Assembly: GCF_020442045.1 (NCBI RefSeq)
Contig: NZ_JAGRLA010000117.1
Coordinates: 1-33,832 of the forward strand
Direction: 5' to 3'
Source of the DNA: Bauldia sp.
GTDB lineage: Bacteria > Pseudomonadota > Alphaproteobacteria > Rhizobiales > Kaistiaceae
DNA: 33,832 bases
The position numbers and the translations under genes are program-made. This document shows, one piece after another, positions 7,972-16,970 of the stretch. The notes under the pieces were generated by a model. The model was not told where the DNA came from and searched no databases. It worked only from the letters and a program-made list of their open reading frames with translations. Each line of letters opens with the position of its first letter. The first letter of the stretch is position 1.

Positions 7972-8958
7972 ATGCGCATCGCGATGATCGGCGCCGGCGC
8001 CATGGGGGCGATGTTCGGCGCACGCTTTGCCCGGACCGGCGCCGAGGTCGTGCTCTATGACATCGACGCCGATCATATCGCCGCGATCTCGGCGAACGGC
8101 CTCGTTGTCACCGATCCCGACGGAGAGGCCATCTCCCGGCTCGCCGCCACCACCTCGCCCGTCGAGGTCGGCCCGGTCGATTGCGCGGTGATCATGGTCG
8201 ATGCCAACGCGACCGAGGCCGTTGCCGTGGCGATCGCCCCGGTGCTTGCGCCGGATGCCTTCATCCTCACGCTGCAGAACGGCATCGGCAACATCGAGAA
8301 GCTGGTCGCCGCCTTCGGCAAGGAGCGGGTCGTCGCCGGCTGCACCTATAACAGCGCCGCCAGGCAGGAGCCCGGCAAGGTGCTCCATTCCAACATTGGC
8401 GAGACGACCATCGGGGAGCTCGACGGAAGCCGCACGGACCGCGTCGCGGCGATCGCCGGTCTCTTCCGCGAATGCGGCCTGCCGATCGAGGTCAGCGACA
8501 ATGTCATCGGCCACATCTGGATGAAGTTCGTCCTCAATGCCGCGATCAATCCGGTCTGCGCGGTGACGCGCCTCCGGCCGGGCGAGATCATCCGTGTCGA
8601 TCCCGCCCGGCGCTTGCTCGAAGGGCTGCTCGACGAGATCCTCGCGGTGGTCGATGCGAAGGGCATCCAGCTGCCCTCGCCCGACGCCCGCGCCGAGATC
8701 CTCGATCACGCCTGGGAGCGCTACAACCGGCCGTCCATGCTCCAGCATGTCGAGGGCGGACGCCGCACCGAGATCGGCGCGCTGAACGGGGCGCTGCTCG
8801 GCGAGGCGGCGGCTGTCGGGATCGCCTGCCCGAAAAACGAAGCAGTGGTGCTGACCATCAGGGCCCTGGAAGCCCGCGCCGTACTTCGCGCCGAGACCCC
8901 CGAGTTGGACGAAGCGGCGCTCGAAGCCGAGGCACGCGCGACCCCGCGCCCGGCCTGA
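7972..8958 (+). CDS. 2-dehydropantoate 2-reductase family protein
   Basis: A 328-residue NADPH-dependent reductase of the PanE/ApbA fold. The N-terminal Rossmann motif GAGAMG is at 7-12, LQNGIGN at 101-107 is a family signature, and Lys185 in WMKFVLNAAINP is at the usual catalytic lysine position. SMLQHVEGGRRTEIGALNG (255-273) is the conserved substrate-side segment. The start at 7972 gives the proper Rossmann N-terminus, and the eight-base gap to the RraA-like gene indicates one operon. True PanE serves coenzyme A synthesis, but this position beside an RraA-type aldolase suggests a catabolic 2-keto-acid reductase or dehydrogenase, so I leave the symbol blank. The tail after about 305 is Ala/Glu-rich and poorly conserved. 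Confidence 0.9.
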   Translation: MRIAMIGAGAMGAMFGARFARTGAEVVLYDIDADHIAAISANGLVVTDPDGEAISRLAATTSPVEVGPVDCAVIMVDANATEAVAVAIAPVLAPDAFILTLQNGIGNIEKLVAAFGKERVVAGCTYNSAARQEPGKVLHSNIGETTIGELDGSRTDRVAAIAGLFRECGLPIEVSDNVIGHIWMKFVLNAAINPVCAVTRLRPGEIIRVDPARRLLEGLLDEILAVVDAKGIQLPSPDARAEILDHAWERYNRPSMLQHVEGGRRTEIGALNGALLGEAAAVGIACPKNEAVVLTIRALEARAVLRAETPELDEAALEAEARATPRPA

Positions 8959-9003
8959 AGACTGGACGCCAACCGGACACGCACCGCCTGGCCTTCAGGC
9001 AGG

Positions 9004-9291
9004 TCAGAGCCCCTGAACGATCACAACGCTGCCGGTCGAACAGCTCTGGCGCAGTTGTTTCAACGGCGCGTATTCGTCGCTGTCAAACAGCCTACGAGCC
9101 GTGTCCATGTCGGGAAATTCAAACAGGACGATTCTGGTCGGCTCCCACGTTCCTTCGAGAACTTCGTGAGGGCCGCCCCGGGCCAGATATCTGCCACCGA
9201 AGGACCCAACGAGTGGCTTCACCTGCTCCATGAACTTGCCATAGGGGCCCGGGTCATGGATGTCGACGTCATAGATCAGGTATGCGCTCAC
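9004..9291 (-). CDS. DUF1330 family protein
   Basis: A 95-residue protein with the ferredoxin-like (dimeric alpha-beta barrel) pattern of DUF1330: AYLIYDVDIHDPGPYGKF at the start, a central GGRYLARGG (32-40), and EFPDMDTARRLFDSDEY, which matches the family's conserved F-x-D/S-x-D-x-A segment. It starts with GTG at 9291, supported by GGAGGA upstream (about 9296-9301). No biochemical role is established for the family. It lies downstream of the alpha-hydroxy-acid oxidase gene but is separated from it by a hairpin. Confidence 0.85.
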   Translation of the reverse strand: MSAYLIYDVDIHDPGPYGKFMEQVKPLVGSFGGRYLARGGPHEVLEGTWEPTRIVLFEFPDMDTARRLFDSDEYAPLKQLRQSCSTGSVVIVQGL

Positions 9292-9341
9292 AAGTTCCTC
9301 CAGGACGAAACATAACGAACGATATTTCGGGTGGGTCGTCG

Positions 9342-9361
9342 GCCAGGGTTCTGACCCTGGC
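9342..9361 (-). terminator. Hairpin directly after the alpha-hydroxy-acid oxidase gene
   Basis: Perfect 8-base arms GCCAGGGT / ACCCTGGC with a four-base loop begin at the base next to the oxidase stop codon. No T run follows on the minus strand. It is probably a terminator or a 3' stem that separates the oxidase from the DUF1330 gene. Confidence 0.55.
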
Positions 9362-10519
9362 TCAGCGCCACGGCTCCCTGAGCAACAGCTCCGGTCCGAG
9401 GCCGGCTATCGACTTGGCGCCGCAGAAGGCCATCACCCGGTCGATCTCGCTGCGGTAAATGTCCAGCACCCGGGCAACGCCTTCCTCGCCCGCCACCGCG
9501 AGTGCGAAGAGCTGCGGCCGCCCGATCAGGCAGGCCGAGGCCCCGAGGGTCAGGGCGCGAACGGCGTCGACGCCGCGCCGTATGCCGCCGTCGACGAGCA
9601 CCGGGATCTTCCCCCCGATCGCCGAGACGACGCCGGGCAGCGCCTCGATGCTCGACGCCGCGCCGTCGAGCTGGCGTCCGCCATGGTTGGAGACGATGAC
9701 GCCGTCGACGCCGTGATCGGGCGCGCGCCGGCCCTCGTCGGGGTGCATCACCCCCTTGAGGATCAGCGGCCCCTTCCAGACCTTGCGGAGGTCGTCGACA
9801 TCCTTCCAGGTCATGCCGGGATCGAGCATGTCGATCATCCGCATGGTCTCGAGGTCGATCTTCTCGCCTTCCCGGACGTAGTTGCCGAAGCCGATCTTCG
9901 ACAGCTCCTGCCGCATCCGCCACAGCCAGCCGGGCTTGACCGCCATGCCGCCGATCTCCACCGGCCCCATGCGCGGCGGAAAGACGAAGCCGTTCTTGAT
10001 GTCGCGCTCGCGGTTGCCGCCGAGCTGGTTGTCGATGGTCAGCACCAGCCCGTCATAGCCGGCCGCCGCCGCCCGTTCGGCCAGTTCACGGGTGAACCCG
10101 CGATCCTTGTAGATGAAGACCTGCATGAAACGCGGCGAAGCGCCGGTGACGGCAAGGTCCTCGATGGTGCAGACCGAGCCGTGGCTGAGGACGAAGCCGG
10201 TACCGGCCGCCGCCGCCGCTCGCGCCGCGCACTGCTCGCCCTGCGGCCAGAAGAGGCCGGAGAGGCCGGTCGGTCCGATCATCAGGGGCATCGAGAATGT
10301 GTGGCCGAACAGCGTCACCGAGAGGTCGCGCGTCGCCGCGCCGTCGAGCGGCCGCGGCAGGAGCTGGATATCGTCGAAGGCGGATTCGTTCCGCCTGAGC
10401 GTCCACTCGTCCTCGGCCGCCCCGTCGGCGAGGTCGAAGACCGCGGTCGGCAGAATTTGCCGCGCCTTCGCGCGCATCTGCGCGACGCTGTTGATGCGCC
10501 GCAGGCTCTCCGGCGTCAT
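9362..10519 (-). CDS. FMN-dependent alpha-hydroxy-acid oxidase/dehydrogenase
   Basis: A 385-residue TIM-barrel flavoprotein of the glycolate oxidase / lactate / mandelate dehydrogenase family, which oxidises 2-hydroxy acids to 2-keto acids. FMN and active-site elements are present: Asp163, Arg172 in NRERDIKN, Lys255 in ILKGV, His279 and Arg282 in SNHGGRQLD, and DGGIRRG (310-316). Two conserved tyrosines of the family are replaced in a gap-free alignment recalled from spinach glycolate oxidase: Tyr24 by Leu30 (AVFDLADGAAEDEWTL) and Tyr129 by Phe135 (FMQVFIYKDR). This suggests altered substrate binding or flavin reoxidation. The ATG at 10519 has AGGGGGG upstream. It follows pgi by 33 bases and may share its transcript. 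Confidence 0.9.
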   Translation of the reverse strand: MTPESLRRINSVAQMRAKARQILPTAVFDLADGAAEDEWTLRRNESAFDDIQLLPRPLDGAATRDLSVTLFGHTFSMPLMIGPTGLSGLFWPQGEQCAARAAAAAGTGFVLSHGSVCTIEDLAVTGASPRFMQVFIYKDRGFTRELAERAAAAGYDGLVLTIDNQLGGNRERDIKNGFVFPPRMGPVEIGGMAVKPGWLWRMRQELSKIGFGNYVREGEKIDLETMRMIDMLDPGMTWKDVDDLRKVWKGPLILKGVMHPDEGRRAPDHGVDGVIVSNHGGRQLDGAASSIEALPGVVSAIGGKIPVLVDGGIRRGVDAVRALTLGASACLIGRPQLFALAVAGEEGVARVLDIYRSEIDRVMAFCGAKSIAGLGPELLLREPWR

Positions 10520-10552
10520 GATCTCGTTCCCCCCCTGTCCCCGGCTGGCCGG

Positions 10553-12193
10553 TTATGCGCCCCGCAGCAGCCGGGCGGCGGCGATCAGTCCGGCGGTCGA
10601 GGAATCCTTGCCCTCGGTCGACTCCTTGCCCTCGACCATAGGCAGCAGCGTCTTGGCAAGCGCCTTGCCGAGTTCGACGCCCCACTGGTCGAAGGAGTTG
10701 ATCCCCCAGATCACGCCCTGGACGAAGATCTTGTGCTCGTAGAGGGCGATGATCATGCCGAGCGTCTCCGGGTCGAGCCGCTTGTAGAGAAGCGTGTTGG
10801 TCGGCCGGTTGCCGGGGAAGACCTTGTGCGGCGCCAGCCGCTCGACATCTGCCGCCGCCATGCCTTCGCCCTTCATCTCCTCGCGCGCCTCGGCGATGGT
10901 CCGGCCGCGCATCAGCGCCTCGGTCTGGGCGAAGCAGTTCGAGAGCAGCAGGGCGTGGTGCGTGTAGTCTTCATGCGAATCGGAATAGGCGCCGACCATG
11001 AAGTCGCACGGGATGATGTCCGTGCCCTGGTGGATAAGCTGGTAGAAGGCATGCTGACCGTTGGTGCCGGGCTCGCCGAAGACCAGCGGCCCGGTATGCC
11101 CCATCACCGTCGCGCCGCCGATCACCTTCACCCGCTTGCCGTTCGACTCCATGTCGAGCTGCTGGAAATAGGCCGGCAACCGCTCCAGCCGCTGCTCATA
11201 GGGCAGGATGCCGAGCGCCGGAAAGCCCAGGATATTGCGGTTCCAGACGCCGATCAGCGCCAGGATCGCCGGCAGGTTGCGGGCCAGCGGCTCGGTGCGG
11301 AAGTGATCGTCGATCGCCCGGCCGCCGGCGAGAAAGCTGCTGAAGCCGGACGGCCCGATGGCGATCATCAGCGACAGGCCGATCGCCGACCAGATCGAAT
11401 AGCGTCCGCCGACCCAGTCCCAGAATTCGAACATCCGGTCCTCGCCGATACCGAAGGCCTTGACCTTTTCGGTGGCGGTCGACATCGCCGCGAAATGGGC
11501 GCCGACATGCTCCTCCCCGACCCGTTCCACGATCCACGCCCGCGCCGTCGCGGCATTGGTCATGGTCTCGACCGTGGTGAAGGTCTTCGAGGCGACGAGG
11601 AAGAGCGTGCGGTCGGGATCGAGCCCGGCCAGCACGTCGCGGATATCGGCCCCGTCGACGTTGGAGACGAAGTGGGTTCGGGGGCCGTCGTGATAGGGCG
11701 ACAGCGCCCGGGTCGCCATCTCCGGTCCGAGATCGGACCCGCCGATGCCGATATTGACCACGTCGGTGAACTGGCCACCGGCGCCGCGGATCGAGCCCGA
11801 GCGGACGCCGTCGGCGAAGGCGGCCATGCGGTTGAGCACGGCATGCACTTCGGGGACGACATTGACCCCTTCCGACCGGTAGACCTCGTCGGGAAGCGAC
11901 CGCAGGGCCACGTGGAGGACCGACCGGTTTTCGGTTCGGTTGATCGCCTCGCCCGCGAACATCGCCGTCCGGTGCTTCTCGACCTCGGCGGCCTCGCCGA
12001 GCGCGAAAAGCAGCGGCATCGTCGCATCGTCGATCTGGTTCTTCGAATAGTCGAGGAGCAGGTCGCGGAAGGAGACCGAGAACTTGTCGAAACGCTCCGG
12101 GTCGGCCGCGAACTTGTCCCTCATCGGGGTCTTGGCGACGACCGAACGATGCGCGTCGAGCGCTGCGAACGCCTGAATCATTGCGGAATTCAC
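10553..12193 (-). CDS. pgi: Glucose-6-phosphate isomerase
   Basis: The cytoplasmic glycolytic/gluconeogenic isomerase of glucose 6-phosphate and fructose 6-phosphate, 546 residues, full length. Signatures include [13 protein letters not shown] (147-159), [19 protein letters not shown] (255-273), GEPGTNGQH (373-381, catalytic Glu374) and [14 protein letters not shown] (497-510, active-site Lys510). I chose the GTG at 12193 because GGAGGG (12200-12205) lies six bases before it. The in-frame ATG four codons later would leave that site too far away. The hydroxy-acid oxidase gene follows after 33 bases. The last 25 residues are Ser/Gly/Glu-rich and variable. Confidence 0.97.
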   Translation of the reverse strand: MNSAMIQAFAALDAHRSVVAKTPMRDKFAADPERFDKFSVSFRDLLLDYSKNQIDDATMPLLFALGEAAEVEKHRTAMFAGEAINRTENRSVLHVALRSLPDEVYRSEGVNVVPEVHAVLNRMAAFADGVRSGSIRGAGGQFTDVVNIGIGGSDLGPEMATRALSPYHDGPRTHFVSNVDGADIRDVLAGLDPDRTLFLVASKTFTTVETMTNAATARAWIVERVGEEHVGAHFAAMSTATEKVKAFGIGEDRMFEFWDWVGGRYSIWSAIGLSLMIAIGPSGFSSFLAGGRAIDDHFRTEPLARNLPAILALIGVWNRNILGFPALGILPYEQRLERLPAYFQQLDMESNGKRVKVIGGATVMGHTGPLVFGEPGTNGQHAFYQLIHQGTDIIPCDFMVGAYSDSHEDYTHHALLLSNCFAQTEALMRGRTIAEAREEMKGEGMAAADVERLAPHKVFPGNRPTNTLLYKRLDPETLGMIIALYEHKIFVQGVIWGINSFDQWGVELGKALAKTLLPMVEGKESTEGKDSSTAGLIAAARLLRGA

Positions 12194-12287
12194 GGAAGTC
12201 CCTCCCCGGCACGGCTGATGACTGCTGACCAGAAGGACCTACCACATGGCGCGGCGGATCGCATCATCGATGCGGCCCGGACGCAAC

Positions 12288-13451
12288 TCAGGCGAGCCAG
12301 TTTCCCAGCCGCTCCACCGCCTCGCACATGTCGGCCTCGGTGCCGGCGAAGGAGAGGCGCATCCAGGCATGGCCCCGCTCGGTGTCGAAATCGGGACCCG
12401 GCGTCGCCGCGACCCCGGCATCGGTGAGCATCCGCCGGGTGAAATCGACGGAATCGTTGGAGAAGCCCCGGACCGACACATAGACATAGAAGGCGCCGTC
12501 AACCGGATAGAAGTCGCCGAAGCCGATCGCCGGCAGCCGGTCGAGGAGCAGGTTGCGGCTCGCCGCATAGCCCGCCTTGACCGTTTCCAGCTCCTCCGTC
12601 GCGTCGAAGGCGGCGATCGCGGCGCGCTGCGAGATATCCGGCGCGGAGATGTAGAGATTCTGCGCGATGCGCTCGATCGGCCGGACCAGCTCCTCGGGCA
12701 GCACCATCCAGCCGATCCGCCATCCCGTCATGCAATAATATTTCGAGAAGGAATTGATGACGATCGCATGCGGCGAGTATTTCAGCGCCGTCTCGGCCCT
12801 GCCCTGGTAGACCAGCCCGTGATAGATCTCGTCGGAGATGAAGCGGATGCCGAGGTCTTCCGCGGTCTCGATCAGCGCCCCGAGCGCCTCCGGCTGCATC
12901 ACCGTGCCGGTCGGATTGGCGGGGCTCGCGATCAGCAGCCCCTTGAGCGGGCTTTCCCCATGCGCCGCGATCAGCATCTCCGGCGTCACCACATAGCCGC
13001 TCTCGGCGCTGGTCCCGATATTGGCGACCTCCAGCCCCAGCGCACCGAGCAGGTTGCGATAGGCGGGATAGCCCGGCATGGCAAGCCCGATGCGGTCGCC
13101 GACATCGAAGGCCGCCAGGAAGGCAAGGTTGAAGCCGGCGGAGGAGCCGGTGGTCACCGCGATCCGCGTATGGGGCACGTCGATGCCGTAGCTGTCGCCG
13201 TAGTGCCGGGCGATCCGTTCGCGCAGCCGCCTGGCGCCGAGCGCCTCCGTGTAGCCGAACCGCCCGTCCTCCAGCGCCCGCCGCGCCGCCTCGAGGACCG
13301 GCCGTGGCGCCGGTGCGCCGGGCTGCCCGACCTCCATATGCACGACGCGATGCCCCGCCGCCTCGCGATCGACCGCCGCCTGCAGCACTTCCATCGCCAG
13401 GAATGGCTCGACTGCGCTCCGGCGCGAAGGCTGGAATTTCGGCGCGCTCAA
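12288..13451 (-). CDS. Class I/II pyridoxal-phosphate aminotransferase
   Basis: A 387-residue cytoplasmic fold-type I aminotransferase. PLP and substrate motifs are SPANPTGT (176-183), SDEIYHGL (206-213) and NSFSKYYCMTGWRIGW with the Schiff-base Lys237. The protein resembles aspartate/aromatic aminotransferase-like members (AspC/AatA group), but the amino donor cannot be told. The start is TTG at 13451, an uncommon codon, supported by AGGGAGA at 13457-13463, six bases upstream. No ATG lies near. It is divergent from the M48 peptidase gene, with 122 bases between them, and 94 bases separate it from pgi downstream. Confidence 0.92.
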   Translation of the reverse strand: MSAPKFQPSRRSAVEPFLAMEVLQAAVDREAAGHRVVHMEVGQPGAPAPRPVLEAARRALEDGRFGYTEALGARRLRERIARHYGDSYGIDVPHTRIAVTTGSSAGFNLAFLAAFDVGDRIGLAMPGYPAYRNLLGALGLEVANIGTSAESGYVVTPEMLIAAHGESPLKGLLIASPANPTGTVMQPEALGALIETAEDLGIRFISDEIYHGLVYQGRAETALKYSPHAIVINSFSKYYCMTGWRIGWMVLPEELVRPIERIAQNLYISAPDISQRAAIAAFDATEELETVKAGYAASRNLLLDRLPAIGFGDFYPVDGAFYVYVSVRGFSNDSVDFTRRMLTDAGVAATPGPDFDTERGHAWMRLSFAGTEADMCEAVERLGNWLA

Positions 13452-13573
13452 CGCTATCTCCCTACCCGCGAAGGGTCTTTCTGTCGCCCCAATTTCCGGC
13501 CATTCGGGGCTGAGACGCCTGCCCGGCGCCCCGCCTTCGCCCGAACGTCAACGGAACGGACCAGAGACGGCTC
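13452..13573. other. Divergent gap between aminotransferase and M48 peptidase genes
   Basis: Both promoters should lie in these 122 bases. The only structure I see is an imperfect inverted repeat around 13484-13510, with GCCCCAAT facing ATTCGGGGC (one bulged base). No clear promoter hexamers were found. Confidence 0.35.
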
Positions 13574-14998
13574 ATGCCCTGTCCCAGCGTGCCTAGCAGC
13601 ACCACCACCGCTTGGAAAGGCCGTCATCGCGCCGGCCGGGCGGTGGCGCGCGGTCTGATCGCCGCCGGGATTGTCGCCTCGCTGGCCCTGGCGCCCGGGA
13701 TGGCGCAGGCCGCCGGCGTCAATATCGTCCGTGACGCCGAGACCGAGGCGCTGCTCCAGGATTACGCCGCGCCGATCTTCAAGGCCGCCGGGCTCCAGGG
13801 CGGCGACATCCAGATCTTCCTGGTCCCCGACGACCGCTTCAACGCGTTTGTCGCCGACCCGTCCCGGGTCTTCGTCAACACCGGGACGATCATGACCACC
13901 GAGACGCCGAACGAGGTCATCGGCGTGCTTGCCCATGAGGCCGCCCATCTCAACCATGGCGATCTGGCGGGCATGCGCGCGACGATCGCCAATTCGACCA
14001 CCGCCGCGCTGATCGGCGCCCTGGTCGGCGTCGGCGCGGCGATCGCCGGCCAGGCGGCCGGCCTTCAGGGAATCGGCCAGATGGGCAGCGGCATCATGGC
14101 CGGCTCGATGCATGCCGCACAACGCAACGTCCTCGCCTATGCCCGCGCCCAGGAAGCCGCCGCGGACCGTTCGGCCGTCGACTTCATGAATGCCACGGGA
14201 CAATCGCCCGAGGGCATGGTCACGGTGCTTGAGCGCCTCGCCAACCAGGTGCTCCTATCGGCCCGCAGTTCCGATCCCTATATCCAGTCGCACCCGCTGC
14301 CGGCGGATCGCGTCGAGAGCGTCGCCGCGCTGGCCGCCAAGAGCAAATACAGGAACCGCAAGGATTCACCGGAATTGCAGGCGCGCCACGACCTGGTGCG
14401 CGCCAAGCTCGTCGGCTTCACGATGACCCCGCAGCAGGTCGGCAGGCGCTATCCGCCGAGCGACAACAGCCTGCCGGCCCGCTACGCCCGGGCGATCGCC
14501 GCCTACCGGGCGGGCGCCCTCGATCCGGCGCTGAAGCGCATCGACGAGCTGATCCGGACCCAGCCCGACAATCCCTTCTTCCGGGAGCTCAAGGGCCAGG
14601 CGCTTCTCGAAGGCGGCCGGCCGCAGCAGGCGGTGGCGCCGCTCGCCAAGGCCGTAGAACTGCGGCCGGGCTCAGGGCTTCTCCGCATCCTCTACGGACA
14701 GGCGCTGGTCGCGACCGAGCAGAAGGGCAACGTCGACCTCGCCATCAAGAACCTTACCGTCGGCCTCCAGCGCGACCCCGACGTACCGGTCGGCTGGCGG
14801 ACGCTCGCCCGCGCCTTCGCCTTAAACGACAACATCCCGCGGGCCGAGCTTGCGACCGCCGAAGGCCTGTTCGTGCTTGGTAATTTCAAGGAAGCCAAGC
14901 TCCACGCCCAGCGCGCTCAAGAAAGATTGAAGACCGGCTCGCCGGCATGGGTTCGCGCCGACGATATCATATCCTATAACCCGCCACGTTCCCGCTGA
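13574..14998 (+). CDS. Periplasmic M48 family metallopeptidase with TPR region (BepA-like)
   Basis: A 474-residue exported zinc protease. A long basic n-region and a hydrophobic stretch ending in AQA (about residues 24-46) form the signal peptide. The peptidase domain carries HEAAH (121-125) and the third zinc ligand Glu194 in RAQEAAADRSAVD, followed by SHPLPADRVE (239-248), all typical of BepA/YfgC. The C-terminal region (about 300-474) reads as tetratricopeptide-type helices. BepA-type proteins degrade or assist misassembled outer-membrane proteins, and that role is inferred here. The dsbA-like gene follows after 32 bases. A small stem (14990-15006) places the stop codon of this gene in its loop. 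Confidence 0.92.
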   Translation: MPCPSVPSSTTTAWKGRHRAGRAVARGLIAAGIVASLALAPGMAQAAGVNIVRDAETEALLQDYAAPIFKAAGLQGGDIQIFLVPDDRFNAFVADPSRVFVNTGTIMTTETPNEVIGVLAHEAAHLNHGDLAGMRATIANSTTAALIGALVGVGAAIAGQAAGLQGIGQMGSGIMAGSMHAAQRNVLAYARAQEAAADRSAVDFMNATGQSPEGMVTVLERLANQVLLSARSSDPYIQSHPLPADRVESVAALAAKSKYRNRKDSPELQARHDLVRAKLVGFTMTPQQVGRRYPPSDNSLPARYARAIAAYRAGALDPALKRIDELIRTQPDNPFFRELKGQALLEGGRPQQAVAPLAKAVELRPGSGLLRILYGQALVATEQKGNVDLAIKNLTVGLQRDPDVPVGWRTLARAFALNDNIPRAELATAEGLFVLGNFKEAKLHAQRAQERLKTGSPAWVRADDIISYNPPRSR

Positions 14999-15030
14999 TT
15001 GCGGGAGGACAACCGCCCCGGAGCCACGAC

Positions 15031-15912
15031 ATGAACCAGAAGACCATCGCGATCGCCGCCATCGGAGCCATCGTCATCGGCGCCGTCGGCTACCTGGTCG
15101 GTGTCGAGGTTGCCGGACGGGGACCGAGCACGGCCGTCACCGAGGCGGCGATCAAGGGCTACCTCGCCGACCATCCGGAGCTGGTCGCCGCACCGGAACG
15201 GGAGACGACCGAGGTCGCCGCCCTGTCCGAAGCCCAGCTCGACCAGGTCAAGGACACCATCCGCAGCCATCTCATCGCCAATCCGGAGATCGTCCGCGAC
15301 GCCATCGACGAACTGCAGCGCAGGCAGGACGAGGAAGCGGCCCAGGCGCAGGTCTCCGCGATCACCAACAACAAGGACATGCTGTTCAATTCGGAGCGGC
15401 AGGTCGTGATCGGCAATCCCGACGGCGACACCACGCTGGTGGAATTCTTCGACTATAACTGCGGCTACTGCCGCCGGGCCCAGGCCGACATGAAGGCGCT
15501 GATCGCCAACGACCCGAACCTGCGGGTCGTGCTGAAGGAATTCCCCGTCCTCGGCGAAGGCTCGGTCGAGGCGTCGCGGGTTTCGATCGCGGTCCGCATG
15601 GTGGCCCCCGACAAGGCCGAGGATTTCCATAACACGCTGCTCGAGCACCCCGGCCAGGTGGATGGTGCCGTCGCCCTCGCCCTGGCGGACGAGCTCGGCA
15701 TCGACACGGCCGCCCTCAAGAAGGCGATGGACAGCGAGGAAGTCAGCGACACGATCGCCGAGGCTTATGCGCTGGCCACCGAATTGTCCCTGACCGGCAC
15801 GCCCTCCTACGTCACCAACAGCGAAGTGGTGATCGGCGCGGTCGGCTACGATGCCCTGCTTGGCAAGATCCAGACCGCCCGCGCCAATTGCGAGGAATCG
15901 ACCACCTGCTGA
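15031..15912 (+). CDS. DsbA family thiol-disulfide oxidoreductase (Com1-like)
   Basis: A 293-residue exported thioredoxin-fold protein. Residues 5-24 are a signal peptide or membrane anchor. Two similar helical segments follow, AAIKGYLADHPELV (39-52) and DTIRSHLIANPEIVRDAI (75-92), which are the N-terminal extension common in Com1/ScsC-like proteins. The redox site is CGYC (144-147), with cis-proline Pro258 in TGTPSY. Two more cysteines, Cys287 and Cys293, lie at the extreme C-terminus. Probable role: formation or isomerisation of disulfides in periplasmic proteins. GGAG at 15020-15023 supports the start. The pairing with the upstream M48 peptidase suggests a joint envelope quality-control function. 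Confidence 0.9.
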   Translation: MNQKTIAIAAIGAIVIGAVGYLVGVEVAGRGPSTAVTEAAIKGYLADHPELVAAPERETTEVAALSEAQLDQVKDTIRSHLIANPEIVRDAIDELQRRQDEEAAQAQVSAITNNKDMLFNSERQVVIGNPDGDTTLVEFFDYNCGYCRRAQADMKALIANDPNLRVVLKEFPVLGEGSVEASRVSIAVRMVAPDKAEDFHNTLLEHPGQVDGAVALALADELGIDTAALKKAMDSEEVSDTIAEAYALATELSLTGTPSYVTNSEVVIGAVGYDALLGKIQTARANCEESTTC

Positions 15913-16050
15913 CGGTCTCCGGGGTTTTCGGCCGGAAATCCACAACCCGGACAGAGGAGCACCTCCCCCTTCCCCTGACGCTGGTGACCCCCTATAAGGG
16001 CGCGAAATCGGGCGGCGACCGGCCACCCGCGTGGCGGAAGTGTCAATTCG
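15913..16050 (+). promoter_or_regulatory. Likely promoter region of the aroQ-accB-accC-aat operon
   Basis: This 138-base gap is longer than the other spacings in the run, so a promoter for aroQ and the genes after it is expected. CCCTATAAGG near 15990-16000 offers a -10-like TATAAG, but the matching -35 is poor. This is a weak assignment. No strong ribosome site precedes aroQ. Confidence 0.3.
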
Positions 16051-16509
16051 ATGGCGGTGACCGTCTTCGTCCTCAATGGACCAAATCTCAATCTGCTCGG
16101 GCAGCGCGAACCGGGCATTTACGGGGGCAAGAACCTCGCCGAGATCGGCGAGGATTGCCGTGCTGCCGGTCGTGAGGCCGGGGTCGCGGTCGATTTCCGC
16201 CAGTCCAACCACGAGGGCGTCCTCGTTGACTGGATCCAGGAGGCCGCCGACGGCGCCGACGGGATCATCATCAACCCCGGTGCCTACAGCCACACCTCGG
16301 TGGCCATCCACGACGCAATTCGCGCCGTCGGCAAGCCGGTGATCGAGGTTCATCTTTCCAATATCTTCGCCCGCGAGGCCTTTCGCCACCATTCCTACGT
16401 TTCGCCGGTTGCTTCCGGCGTTATCTGCGGCCTGGGGCCCGCCGGCTATCTTCTGGCGCTCTCGGCCTTGAAAGAACTGGTCGCCGGGCGAGCTAAAGGG
16501 GACGTATGA
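16051..16509 (+). CDS. aroQ: Type II 3-dehydroquinate dehydratase
   Basis: A 152-residue cytoplasmic enzyme that removes water from 3-dehydroquinate in the shikimate pathway and forms dodecamers in the family. Conserved residues include [18 protein letters not shown] with Arg19 and the catalytic Tyr24, NPGAYSH (75-81) and the VHLSN segment with His101 (100-104). Length is standard. Its stop overlaps the accB start by four bases (ATGA at 16506-16509), which indicates translational coupling. The aroQ-accB-accC order is widely conserved in proteobacteria. Confidence 0.97.
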   Translation: MAVTVFVLNGPNLNLLGQREPGIYGGKNLAEIGEDCRAAGREAGVAVDFRQSNHEGVLVDWIQEAADGADGIIINPGAYSHTSVAIHDAIRAVGKPVIEVHLSNIFAREAFRHHSYVSPVASGVICGLGPAGYLLALSALKELVAGRAKGDV

Positions 16510-16970
16510 GCGACAAGAAGAAAAGCGTCGACCACGACCTCATCCGTGAGCTGTCGAGGCTGCTCACCGAAACCGATCTCACCGAGATCGAGTTCGAGGA
16601 TGATGACATGCGAATCCGGGTTGCCCGGAACCCGGCACCGGCGGTTCCGGTGCCTCCGGCTCCGCCGCCGCCGCCCGCGCCGTCGGCCGAGCAGTCGCAT
16701 CGCCCGGCCACGCAGCCGGACGACATGTCGAGCCATCCGGGCGCGCTGCTGTCGCCGATGGTCGGTACCGCCTATCTCGCCGCCGAACCGGGCGCCAGGC
16801 CGTATATCGATATCGGTGAATCGGTCCGCGAAGGCCAGACGGTGATGATCGTCGAGGCGATGAAGACGATGAATCAAATTCCGGCGACGCGGTCCGGCAA
16901 GGTCACCAGGATATTCGTGGAGGACGGCCAGCCGGTCGAGTATGGCGAGCCGTTGATGATCATCGAATGA
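16506..16970 (+). CDS. accB: Biotin carboxyl carrier protein of acetyl-CoA carboxylase
   Basis: A 154-residue BCCP. A helical N-terminal segment (about 1-45) is followed by a Pro/Ala linker (about 44-62) and the biotinyl domain (about 76-154). The biotinylated lysine is Lys120 in EAMKTMN; the more common form of this motif is EAMKMMN. AccB carries the carboxyl group from biotin carboxylase to the carboxyltransferase for malonyl-CoA and fatty-acid synthesis. It overlaps both neighbours by four bases (ATGA), so aroQ, accB and accC are tightly coupled. The carboxyltransferase genes accA and accD are not in the window. Confidence 0.96.
   Translation: MSDKKKSVDHDLIRELSRLLTETDLTEIEFEDDDMRIRVARNPAPAVPVPPAPPPPPAPSAEQSHRPATQPDDMSSHPGALLSPMVGTAYLAAEPGARPYIDIGESVREGQTVMIVEAMKTMNQIPATRSGKVTRIFVEDGQPVEYGEPLMIIE

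Noticed and set aside
9683..12427. Plus-strand open frame of about 914 codons
   Set aside because: It is antisense to the hydroxy-acid oxidase and pgi genes and runs across their boundary. The translation is low-complexity and resembles no family.
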